A DNA stretch of 64,000 nt, taken from positions 4,939,114 through 5,003,113 of the forward strand of contig JADWOT020000008.1 of NCBI GenBank assembly GCA_036345935.2, read 5' to 3'. The notes under the pieces are model-generated. The model saw only the letters and a program-made list of their open reading frames with translations, did not search any database and was not told where the DNA came from. The position numbers and the translations under genes are program-made. This document shows positions 53,701 to 64,000 of the stretch, one piece after another. The stretch is from Taenia hydatigena (lineage: Eukaryota > Platyhelminthes > Cestoda > Cyclophyllidea > Taeniidae). Within the stretch, counting starts at the first letter, position 1; each line of letters begins with the position of its first letter.

Positions 53701-56700
53701 CTGGGAGAATGGCAAAGGAGGGAGAGCGAATCAGGCAAGCCCTAGCATTTCCTTCACTTCTACAACATTTCGTATGGATCATGGAAGCATAAGTACATCT
53801 TCAAGGCCGAGAGGGCTGAGAGGCTACCGGCACGGCCCGTACACCACGCCACTCCCAGTTGAGGCCTTCAAAGGCCCACGCAACGGAAACGAATGGTTAG
53901 ACAAATGACCAAATTATTGCATTATCGGTAAAAATTTTGCCCTTTTTTCCCCTTACCTACTAGAAAAAGGCAGAAAATTTAGGCAATACTTCCACTTCCA
54001 TTCATCCGCACGACACTAGGGCAGTAAAAACGCCTAATGGAAAGTCTAGACGGAGTGAATTACCAAATAAACAAACGTAAAAACTGAACCACTTTTACTG
54101 TTAAGGCATAAAAGCACGGCTCTCAGGTATTGCTACTTGGGTGTAAAAAAAAGCCTCCAAGCGACTTACGAGTAGTTGTTGGCAAGGTACCTTGACATGG
54201 GAATCAACGATGAAAGGTCGCTGATAATTGCTCGAGGCGAACCTATGCAGGGCGCAGAAAAGGAGAGTGTCTCGTCAATCAGGCGGTAATAGAGAAGTAA
54301 GCTACTCTCGATTGCGATTCAAAGACGGTGATGAGAGTGAGAAAACAGCTTTAATTGCATAATCCATTGGCTTGGTGATGAAATAGAATTGAATGGTGTG
54401 CTGCGTGATTTGAATGCCTTCCTACGGGTAGGATGAATATTCTAAATTGTTAACACCCACCGTTGGAACGAGTTCGATCAAACGAGGTCTTTCGAACGGA
54501 AGTTGAGGCAAGGAATGAATTGAAACGAGTGGCATAGGACGCTCTCCGCATCCGCGCTCGTTGATTCACTGTCGTGGGCTGCTCAGTCCCCATAACTACT
54601 GTCTTTTTTGTTGAGGCAGTGGATGCCTGAAAAAGAACAAAGGACAGACTTGCAAGCCTAGCCCATTGCAGCAATGAAATTCGCCACATAGGAAGCAAAG
54701 ACAGCTCACCTTCCCAGATTCAGTAGAGGTCTTTCCTGAATAATAACGTCTTCGATTAGCATTTTTAGGCGATCCAAATGTCACCAAAGAGGTGCTGTAG
54801 GTGTCTTGTACTGCCTCTCCTACACCACCACCACCGCCACCACCACAGATGGCCTCCGCACTCAGCGATCTTTTCAATTGGCTGAGAGGGCCACCCACAA
54901 TCTGATCCACAGTCTGCGATAACCTCGCCTGTTGCCTGACCAAAGAACTGTCCGCAGCCATACAAAAGAGGTGCTCCTTACCCTCTGTGAGCTGAAGGTA
55001 GTCGTGGAAGGAGCGAGGTGTGCGAGTGGATCCTAAATGCACTGGACTAGCGGCTTGAACAATTTCTACAAGTGGCTGATGCAATCCGAAGGTCACCATT
55101 AGGCCTGAGGGGGAGATACGAACCCCAGAGGTGCGTGGAAAGGGAACAAACACGTCCTGAGAGGGCGGTTGTGAGGCGGCGCCGGCTTCCGCACCGGTGG
55201 TGGAAGCCTGAAAATCTGGATGCTCTTGAGCAAAGCTGACGTAGGGATCGGATGAAGCCAGAGTGGCCTCATTATCACCTATCTTCTGCAGAAGACAGAA
55301 GGTTAAAAGGAGTAAATTACAAAGGAATGGTGAATGAGCTGAATTACGGATAGTAAGGCCAATCACAACTTACAGACTCCTCGTCAGAAGAAAACGACAA
55401 AATGGTAGAGTTAAGATGCTTGAAGACTTTCCGAATGCACGGCTCCAGACACCCTCGCGAAACAGACACTGTCTTTTCAGCCGTACGCTGAATGTCCTGC
55501 AACGCAGGTGGTAACAAGGTCTAAATTCCCACGTTAATTTGAAATAGCCAAAATACCACCGGTGGCGTGCAGTAATTTGTCACTTCACTTCAGAAAAATC
55601 CATAAGACATTCAGATTTTAAGCTAAAATCTAAATGAAATTGAAAAACTTTCCACTCTCTTTCATCGCTGATATTGCGCAATGCGTGGAGATTGAGCTCA
55701 CAAAGTGACCTTTGAAGTGTACACAAGCTCATTAGCAGAACCACTAGTCTCCACACCCCAATTTCTACCTGCGGGTCATGTGTATGGTTCTCAGTTGAAG
55801 TTTAGATGTTACACTACACGCGAGCTGCTGGAATACGGCCTGAATCTCAAAAAAAACAGTAGTACACATCAAAGTGGAAAAGCAGTAATTAAGAATGACA
55901 GGCTAACTGAGAGTTTTCCATACTAAAACAAAAGTTAGAGAGTGAACTTTTCACGTTTGACCTGCTCAAAGATGGCCTCAAGATTAACACGCCATCTCAG
56001 TGGCCTGATGGTCCCACAAGAAGGAGCTGAGAAAGAGGGACAGACAAAAGCTGGGGGAACATTTGAGGAGTTAGCAATATGCAGGTGCTCAGAATCGGTC
56101 CAATGGAGCCAGGTTAGCCTTCAAAGTTGGATCTTCGCATAAAACTTGCAGCGCAAGAGAAATTACAAATTCTACCAGTCCACCGAATCACATCTCAAGT
56201 AGGCCATAGAAGCACAAAACCAACCGAACATACCTTGAGTATATGCATAAGTGTTGATTCATGTACGGGGGGATCGGAGGCGATGAAAGTGAAGGTGGGA
56301 GGGCAGTTTGGTGCAGGATAGGCAGGAGGAAATCGAGCCAGGAGGGTTACGTTACCAGCACTGGGGAGAGACTCAAGAGTCCTTCCAGCCTTCGCCACCG
56401 TCAATAGTGTTGGTCTCGCTGAATTAGTAGGAGTAGTGGTGGTCGTGGTGGTGGTGGTGGACTGGAATAGCGCGTCCAGATCGGTTAGTGGAAGGGAGTC
56501 AGAACGATTGCGTGACTGAACAGCCTCATTGCCTGTATCGAATCCGCACACTGTGTGGTGGTGATAGTGATTTCGACGGCAGTAATAGAGCGTCAGTCGA
56601 ACCGCACAGTCGACTTCATTGCGATCGACATCGTCGATTCGGTACTAACAGGAGGAGGAACAGACACGTGAAGTCGCCGCTTGCCTCTCCGAGGAGAAAC

Positions 56701-59700
56701 TTGCCGCCTTACCTGGCCAATGGAAGAGCTAAGAAGAGAGAGTTCTTGCGTGACAAACTGGAAGGCAAAAGGGTCGGTTTTGGTGGATTGAGAAGCTAAA
56801 CAAAGAACGAGAGAGAGAGTTGTTAGTGAGTCACTGAGACATTTTAATGTTGCACAGGCGTGTAATTAACCTGTCTGTTCCGAGGAGGTGTGCCTGCTGG
56901 AGCCATCGATGCCATCTTCGGTCTGCAACATTGAAAGAAGGGTGAAAAGATACGGTAAATGAAGTGAAAGAAAGAAAGAAAGCAGGCTATTGTACAGGGG
57001 CAGCAGCGACAGAATCCTTTGCAGCAGGCTCTGAGGACGCTGGACGTGGAGGACTACGGTAAGACAACGGCTTTACCCCGTCAACATGCAAAAAAGCAGC
57101 CGGTAGATTGTGAACCCTCAAATGACGATCTCCGGACCAGGAGACAAGATTGGCTAGTTGGACTGTAGGAGATAAAGGCACCGCATTAATTATGACACAA
57201 AAAAACCAAATTATTTCAAGGATTAAAATATTTGTGAATTATTAAGGGGGAAATAGCACTCAAGACGAGAATTACAAATAGAGTGTGCCTTAAGGAAAAA
57301 CAAGCGAATCCGGCCCCAAATTAGGGAGTGAAAAATGCTTGCTTTGGCACCGACAACCGAAGGTGTATGGAGAAGTCTCCAGAATGAATATGTCCAGTGA
57401 GTGACTTTCCAATGCTCAGGGAGTCTTTGAAGGTTTCAATTAGAAGGCACCCAAACACGATAGCCTAGACTGGGCCCACGGTCCACCACACAGATGCATG
57501 ATTACATGAAAATCAGTAACTTGGGGATAAATTTGTTGGTGCTAGAGAAGTGTAGTGATTACCGCCGGACGGTATTTGAACCACCATCAAAAACAAACAT
57601 ACCCATATCTCGTAAATTTTCCTTATTCTCCAAATCGAAAGTGGTCTCATTGAAGACGGCGGCGGGGGGAAGATCAGGCCTACACCATCCAAAGCCGAGG
57701 ACACAGCTCTCCTCGCTGATGATACTCGATGCCGACGGGTAGCCCACACCTGCTTCCTCGTCAACCCCGTTCGGGGCGGGGACGAGACGCATGGGGGAGA
57801 GGGTGTCTGACCTCCAGAGTATCAAGCCCGCACTTGTCCAACGTGTTCGCTGTGGCAAGCTAACAATCCCAGCCCCTTTAGGCTGAAACCAGGACAAAGA
57901 GGAGACTCATCATCGCCATGGCAGTGTTCGACGCTCTGGCTTAAGTCAACCCTTGTGGACTGTCCAGCGATTCTGGCCATCGATTTGGCGAAACAAATTT
58001 TAATTTTCTAGTTCCAAAACAGGATACCACATGCAGTAATTATTAGCAAGGGTGATTGTTGGTGCACACGTCGCTAGCCTGTCCAGAAAAAGAGTGAAAG
58101 GGACTTGGAATAGGGTACTTCTACCTGCTGAGGGCCTCAAGCACACTTCAGTAAGGAGGCATTCCACCGCTCAGCAGTACAGCACTTCAAAGGCAATCGT
58201 AGGTTCGATAGTTTTGATCCTGGCCCTGGCGGTTCAACCCATGAGGCGCTTGACGCGGGGCACAGGAGAGTCCTTTCAGCCTTTGGTAAACACACAAGAG
58301 TTAAGAAGCCCTCTGATAAGGTTGGAATTTTCAAAATCACACCATCACATGACACGTGACCTATTTAGATCCCTAATAGAGTGTGCTTTGGAAGTCAGCA
58401 CCATTGCACCGATGGCAAAGTGAAGCAGGCTAGTGTAAAAGAGACTCAATCTCACTGATTGATCTTTTCGTGTTCAAAAGCACCACTCCTTGGGATTTGT
58501 TACTTGCTTCTGTACAAGGGAGAGAAATGATGATACTCGTGGTATGTGCTGGCTGCAGTAATTTCAAAGGATTGCGGTTCAATGTAATCGCGGGACATCT
58601 CACCGTGTAGCGCAGATGGAACATAGGAATCTTCTTGTAGTTGCCAACAAGCAGAGCGTTGTCGAAGTCGTCAAGATGCCAGACACGTAGACCGCCGTCC
58701 TTAGTGGCGAGAACGAACTCCCCACTACGGACGGGCGACCAAGCCAATGAAAGAACCTGCGACGACTGCATTGAAAGGTGGCGCTCGGGCGTGTTGGCCT
58801 ACCATGTAGAGGGAACAGAGGAGGAGAAGGGGGTAAAATCTGAAGAAAACACCTGCTTCAAGCATGGATGCGTTCGCAAACATTAGGGAGCCCAGCATCT
58901 GAAAAAGGTTCCTGAAGAACCTGGAGAGTCGAATTAAATCCCGGCCAGATTATTAAGAAGCGAGCAAAATATTTTCTTATAATTCACGACATGAAAATGG
59001 ATCATTTGTACTGCGAGGCACTGGTTCGATTCAACAACTGAAAACTTCAAACGAGAGGTCGAAATACTTTCCAACCGCGATTTTCTACCGCTAAAAGCTG
59101 ATGATACCACCTTAGTGATCCAAGTTTTACAATAGCCATCATAAATTCTCAAGACTTAAATCATTTTAGCGGGTGGATGTCTACTATGGTCAGGTAGACA
59201 AAGCAATAATGGTCAAGACAATGGAGGAAGGTCTGCTTTCTTGTCCTACGATATTCGCACGGGCTGGCCTACTAGGGCTGAAAAAGGCCAGCAGTGAACC
59301 TCAAGCTAAAAGGCGGCCACTTGACCACTCCCTGGAAGAAAATGAGTTCAACAATCAACAACAATCCGATTTGTTTACTCCCAGCGATGAAACGATGTGG
59401 TCGGTAGTTCAAACGCACACACACACACACGCACTGTTTCTTGATGAGACAATATGGAGTGAAATAAATTTAAAATTTGAAGTAGAACGAGACATGTACG
59501 GAATTGAATTAAATTTTCTAAGGCTAGAAAGAGACGTACTCGGAGATCCCAAAATTGGACCATGAAGTTCCCTCCACTGGCGAAATTGTACTCTCGGAAT
59601 GGATCCCAAGAGAGCAGACTTGTGGTAGCTGTAGGGATCAAGAAAAATCCGCCTCCCGACAGGGGATCAAAAAAACAAGGCGCGGCAAGGATGGGGGCGA

Positions 59701-60514
59701 GAAAAAAATTAGAGACGTACAGAATAATTCAATATTTTTCACCAATTTGACAGGATCTCTCAAATCCCACACAGTGATTGAACGGAATTGTTCATTGGAG
59801 GCTGTGGCCAGAATATTGGGTTGCATGGGACACCAATCCACAGCGTTGATTGGACGGATGAAGCCCTGAAGTGGTGTCACCAAAGCCAGCCTGCTCTCAT
59901 TGGACGACCAGGAGTACACCTCACACACATTTCTCCGCTAAAATCACCCAACACAGATCTGATGAAAGGAAGATGCGTTTATAACAGGCAGGAATCCTTC
60001 CAATTAGCTATAGCACGAATCATAATAGACACTTCCAATGTGTCAATCTCAAAGACTGACACAGTAGACGAATGTTGTTTTGGGCGTCAATCATTATCAT
60101 ATCTCGTGTAAATGAGGATGAAAACACGTACAACTAGAGCCAATTGCGATCCATCGTTTGGATGGCACTGTAGAATTGACGGTTCGGGGGCATCAATCTT
60201 TTCAAAGCAGACCTTGTCGTAAGGCGACTCAAGATCAATGACAGCTAGCCCTTTAGAGCTAAACAAAAAGGAGGAGCAGAATAGATGCAATTTAGATTTA
60301 TCCACAGAACTCTCCAGTCATGATTGAGATTGCGAGAAACAATGAGGATGATCACGTACCCGGCTAGAAAAGCAAAACGTCCTGTACAGTCGACATCAAG
60401 CACAGAAGCCTAGTGTAAAAGGCAGGTATGAACGCTCCGCGAATGAATGTAAAAGGGAGCAAGAAAACGTACCTGCAAGTCGGGATGCGAAAATTCCCCA
60501 ATTAGATGGCTTCC
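47713..60514 (-). CDS. WDR59: WDR59, GATOR2 complex subunit
   Basis: Part of GATOR2, which opposes GATOR1 and relays amino-acid supply to TORC1 at the lysosome. Exons in transcript order: 60514-60473, 60409-60360, 60258-60132, 59937-59721, 59628-59540, 58798-58604, 57882-57603, 57162-57077, 56922-56871, 56795-56713, 56644-56234, 55496-55374, 55285-54710, 54626-54461, 54242-54191, 53700-53619, 52865-52569, 49100-48974 (tentative), 48709-48358, 48283-47713. About 1325 residues (human 974), phases continuous. Seen: WD40 propeller (~1-360; INAVDWCP, VWDLRD, LSLAWSP, VSWSGDRHLRV), an RWD domain (~408-585; LLARFPPAYP, CLEPCIRKV) with a poly-Thr insert, the family motif VPFPRTSGVR, IISDLSSLIPMS, and a C-terminal RING-like CAVC...CHHGGHMEHM...CDCHC. 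The first exon has no ATG; a weak upstream exon or a spliced leader must supply it. Single-copy ordinary WD40 alternatives are excluded by the RWD and RING order. Confidence 0.9.
49220..50460 (+). repeat. Direct repeat unit A inside a WDR59 intron
   Basis: Matches unit B (50550-52240) in order and orientation at many anchors: CAAACATTGTCACT (49316 / 50670), CATTCTG.AC (49358 / 50711), GAAAGCCTCG (49471 / 50846), GGAGACAGAACC (49735 / 51139), CACCGTTTGTGG (49914 / 51270), CATCTACTCTGC (50326 / 52126). The copies are clearly diverged. I see no protein-coding capacity; the element class is unknown. The intron interval 48710-52568, or 49101-52568 if the tentative exon is real, holds nothing else I can identify. 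Confidence 0.75.
50550..52240 (+). repeat. Direct repeat unit B inside a WDR59 intron
   Basis: Second copy of unit A. The offset to A stays near 1354-1404 over the first two thirds and then jumps to 1800, so B carries about 440 bp that A lacks (roughly within 51420-52080), by insertion in B or deletion in A. Both copies share an A/C-rich character on the + strand. Confidence 0.75.
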
Positions 60515-61039
60515 CTGCAAACAAAATGAAGTACAGTTTCAGCTCTCGGACCACTTTTTCACAGACCACCCAACGGTCCCAGCCCATAGTACTACCCACT
60601 GCGCCCACTTTTGAAGTCCTCATCCCCTTATCCAATGCCACAGTGACACACATCCAGGTAGGGAGTCAAAAGCCTAGTTAAAAATGCCATCGTTTCGCTA
60701 GAATTCCCACCTCCTAAGCCTTTTTACTATCGAAGAAGGAACGGCAAAGCATCAGAGACAGTAGTGAAAAGACGGTCCTCAAGCAGGCAATGGAAGAAGT
60801 GGCACATAGTACGCTTCCACAGCAAGTTTATTGATCCAAACAACCATCCCCTCAACATAGCGAACGGACACATACACGTGGATATAGGTAGAGGAGAGTG
60901 AAGAAGGCACGAACCCACTGAAAACTGTACACATAAAAGATGCGGTAGGAACGGGGAGATCTGAGCGGGAGAGGTGATCCGCCTACGTAACATATATACA
61001 TATACAGGGAAAGAAGAGGGAGGGGGAGAGGATGCGTGT
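60515..61039 (-). other. RYBP-WDR59 intergenic segment
   Basis: Only 525 bp separate the RYBP stop from the first recognised WDR59 exon on the same strand. It contains the RYBP poly(A) signal candidate and, nearest WDR59, a tttgtttgcag acceptor. A possible alternative first exon (ATG at 60653, Met-Cys-Val-Thr, 15 codons, donor gtgggc at about 60608) would also be in phase, but its context is weak. Confidence 0.55.
60827..60832 (-). promoter_or_regulatory. Candidate poly(A) signal for RYBP
   Basis: TTTATT on the + strand, AATAAA on the gene strand, about 208 nt past the RYBP stop and about 312 nt before the first WDR59 acceptor. Confidence 0.55.
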
Positions 61040-63677
61040 CTAGGTGGATGCACTAGCCGTGGACATCTCCAGTGCCACGGCACCGCAACTGTCAGTCATG
61101 GGGGCGGTGGACTCCGCGTTCATGGGAGACGTCAGATCTGAGGACGAAGTGACCTCCACAGAGGCAGTGGTGGATGGAGTGACGATCTTCCGCCGCTTAT
61201 AGGAACGAGGAGCGCTTGTAACACGGTAGAGAGAAGCGCGAGCTATCCGACTGGCTTGTCGACTGCGCGACGCCACAGCGGAGGAGCTAGTACTACTACG
61301 CAGAGATCGAGGCGAATTATTGGTAGAAGTATCACTCAGCAGCCGACGTTTGCGTCGCTTCCGTCGACAAGACACAGTCATTGCGGTAATCGAATTCTCT
61401 ACCGGAGCTTCAATCACCTCCGATTTTGGCGCGATTGAGGGAGAGACGAGGCTAGCTGCATCGAGCTCCTCTTCATCAGGATGAGGTTCTTTAGGGTCTA
61501 GATGGTCTTTTGCCTTCTTTTCTTCTTCCCCTTCCTCCTCATTGGGCACGGCAGTAGAACCGTTCAGGGGAGTCGAGGTGGGATGGTCACCACTAGCAAC
61601 ACCTGTAGAGGGCGGCGATGTTGGGAGATGGTTGGCGATTGGATGCTCAGGATGGGAAGTGTTTTCTACTTTTGCTGCACTAGTTCCTAATGGAATGCTT
61701 GTGGAGCCCTTAAAAGCGAACAAGAAAAATCAGGTCCTTTATCAATCAAAATAGAGGTGTGTATACTGGTGCCTTCAATTATATATCAAAGTGGAACGGA
61801 GGCCGTGGATGGTTCCAATAACAATGAGCATCCGTCTAGCCTTAACTCCCGCGTATACATTTAGGCGCGACTTGGAAGTTAAAATTCTTTTAAGATTACT
61901 AAGCTCGGCAATTCCATTTTTGGTGCTCAAGCAAAAGTAGTCATCATTCACTAGCCTTGTTTTCCTCCCAAAAAACAATATGGTTCTAAAGAAACCATAC
62001 CAATTTCATAAAGAAAAAAGGGAGCTAGAAATAACACCTCCAAGGATAAAGAGCACTGGGCTTCAATAAGTGATTAAAGTTAGACCAAAACTCTATCAAG
62101 GATGTGATTTTTGATTAAGCAGCGGATTAATGATACCCATTGCACAAAACATTTGCATTAGTATGGACGAACCACCTTCCGGCTGACTTCATTCATTAGG
62201 TTTGGGAATGGCACGAAATTTATAAATTACTTATCCGTACACTCAGAAATCAAAAGATGGTGAAGCATCAAAGGCCAAACCCTAACTTACTACAAGCGAT
62301 GCGGGAGTGGAAAGAGCAGGGCTGTTGGACAATGAAGACACTTGTTTGCTACCGCCTGGCGTTGTAGCAGGGGAGGAGGCTTTGGGATAATACTCCGTAA
62401 TAACCACACTGAATCCGTTAGCAAATACCTCGAAATGTTGCGGACAAGATCGGTCGACATTACGAAGAGATCTGCAATCGCGAAGCATCAAAAATTATTC
62501 AAAAGATCACCACGTGAGGTATTGAGTTCGATGAAAAAAACGCATTAAAAGTCTCAAAAAATCGCCTTACCCAGGGCGCAATAATGCAACATGCTTTAGA
62601 GCCGGGACAGAGACCGATGCACTACTGTTGTTACTTAAATGTCGATGATACTTCCGACGGTGAGGCGTATTTGACTCCGCGCCGCCAGTTGTGGCACCAC
62701 TCTCTTCTTGGCGTTCCTTGATAATGGCCCGAGCAATGAGATTCTGCTCCTCCACAATTTGTCTATTCAGCTTTGGTTTGCGGGTTGAAGTGCCTTTGCG
62801 CGTCTGGCACATTTCACAACGAAAAGCCTCGGCGGAGTTCTTGTAAGTGCACACCGTGCAATCCCAAAACTCCTCCTCTCCGCCAGTCAGCAATGTAGAG
62901 GATAAGCGATGTTTTCGTTTTCTGAAAAAAAAGGGAGCGAACATTAAAGGCGGCTTACCATGTAAAGGCTAAAGACTCGACACTAGATATCTGCAGATTC
63001 AGTCAAAATACAAATGCATAAATTTAGAAGTTATTGCGCTATATCGACAGAAAGCTAAGTAAGAATTAAGCGATGCGAACTAGTAGAATACAGTAACATT
63101 TTGGTTGATAAACTAAGTTCTGAATGATAAGATGAAGATGAAGTTATGAAAACACTGTACAAATCCAAAGCACCTAAAAGCAGAGAGTGAGATGACATTT
63201 GATATAACGTTTTAACATGGTCCTTATAAAAACGAAGCCGAGAAGTGGAGTTATGCACTTATCCTGTCCTTCAGTCATGTGTATTTCGGGCCACAGACCA
63301 AGTAATTGAGTAAATTACAGTCAAAGTTCAGCATTCATATGAATGACAGAAAAAATGCGGTTCTTTAAATCCCCCCAATATACCAAGGTGGAAGAAGCAC
63401 ATAGCAAGTGGAAGTTAAAAGACAAAGCCCCCACCTTCCTCTTCGCGTCGACCTTACAAAAAGAGATTAAAAATCAATGACAATAAAAGATTAGACATAA
63501 GTCAATGTGACTGCTTAAATAATCAAAACACACGCAAGTAATGAGACAGACCAGAATTTTGCAAAGGCAATGTCAACCTCATAAAACACTTCATCTCTGG
63601 GCAGAAAATCACTCACAAAAGATGGGGAGATAAAGCAAAACTAACTACCTTAACGAATCGGTGTGACGTGAATCCAT
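61040..63677 (-). CDS. RYBP: RYBP/YAF2, zinc-finger subunit of Polycomb repressive complex 1
   Basis: Bridges RING1 and histone H2A-ubiquitin in non-canonical PRC1, a nuclear silencing complex. Exons in transcript order: 63677-63649 (29 nt, [10 protein letters not shown]), 62921-62571, 62471-62291, 61708-61040; 409 residues, phases continuous. A RanBP2-type zinc finger with Cys31, Cys34, Cys45 and Cys48 sits in [18 protein letters not shown], followed by the family signature [12 protein letters not shown]. Exon 3 carries the RING1-binding segment, [14 protein letters not shown] through [12 protein letters not shown], matching vertebrate RYBP closely. The last exon (223 codons with the stop) is Ser/Thr-rich with an acidic patch and basic clusters ([15 protein letters not shown]) that should act as nuclear localisation signals; vertebrate RYBP is 228 residues long. 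RYBP and YAF2 cannot be told apart here; one ancestral gene is expected in flatworms. Confidence 0.93.
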
Positions 63678-64000
63678 CCCTAGACTATGAGCATAACGTT
63701 TGTTCTCCAGAACGGAGAAGTTGTGCACACCGCCACACCTGGTAACCTATATAAACACCTGCTCCTATTCCAACAATAATGCTTTTTGGCATTGTTAAAA
63801 AATCAAGCAGAGTTTGGATTTGCACAACAAGTAAAATGTTTTAACGTCGTAAAAAAATACAGATTTAATAACTTTTTGATGCATACCAAAGCTTAAAAAA
63901 GTTTAAAGCAAATTTTAGCAAAATTTTAGCCTGTAATTTAGTGTGTGCTTTCAATTAAATATGACCTCTGCTGTAGGAAAGTTGCTTATCCCAATACGTA
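63678..64000. other. Upstream flank of RYBP
   Basis: No gene seen. AT-rich sequence that should include the RYBP 5' UTR and part of its promoter; no motif could be assigned. Confidence 0.5.

Overview
The window reads as nuclear DNA of a parasitic flatworm, most likely a taeniid cestode (Taenia/Echinococcus group). The evidence is intron-rich animal genes with very short introns (29 and 31 nt) beside kilobase ones, moderate GC, and a short LTR element resembling the miniature retrotransposons known from taeniids. The animal assignment is secure; the taeniid assignment is an inference.

Layout. 1-3489 is intergenic. 3490-19511 (+) is a single-pass protocadherin with seven extracellular cadherin repeats in five exons, one of them a 94-nt exon carrying a DSGKGQSDDD cytoplasmic motif. 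20674-27558 is a large near-perfect inverted repeat, two arms of about 2.9 kb around a 1.05-kb spacer, with no recognisable gene. 27559-34137 is gene-free apart from decayed repeats and a 276-bp CTTC microsatellite. 34138-39790 (+) is TFIP11, a G-patch spliceosome disassembly factor. 40309-41445 (-) is a single-exon CARD caspase. 42426-43772 holds a cluster of one LTR family: a 5' fragment, a complete miniature LTR element with primer-binding site and polypurine tract, and a solo LTR with a 5-bp target duplication. 44040-47086 (+) is SMARCE1/BAF57 with a very long Pro/Gln-rich tail. 47713-60514 (-) is WDR59, a GATOR2 subunit of about 20 exons; one of its introns holds two diverged direct copies of a 1.2-1.7-kb repeat. 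61040-63677 (-) is RYBP/YAF2, a PRC1 subunit.

The genes do not form one pathway. They cover cell adhesion (protocadherin), spliceosome recycling (TFIP11), cell death (caspase), chromatin remodelling and silencing (SMARCE1, RYBP) and amino-acid sensing to TORC1 (WDR59). Two convergent pairs (TFIP11/caspase and SMARCE1/WDR59) appear to have overlapping 3' ends. RYBP and WDR59 are close tandem neighbours, and the first recognisable WDR59 exon has no ATG of its own, so a spliced-leader or operon arrangement is possible.

Gene models were built by reading splice sites by eye, checking reading phase across every junction and comparing with remembered family sequences. No alignment or database search was run.
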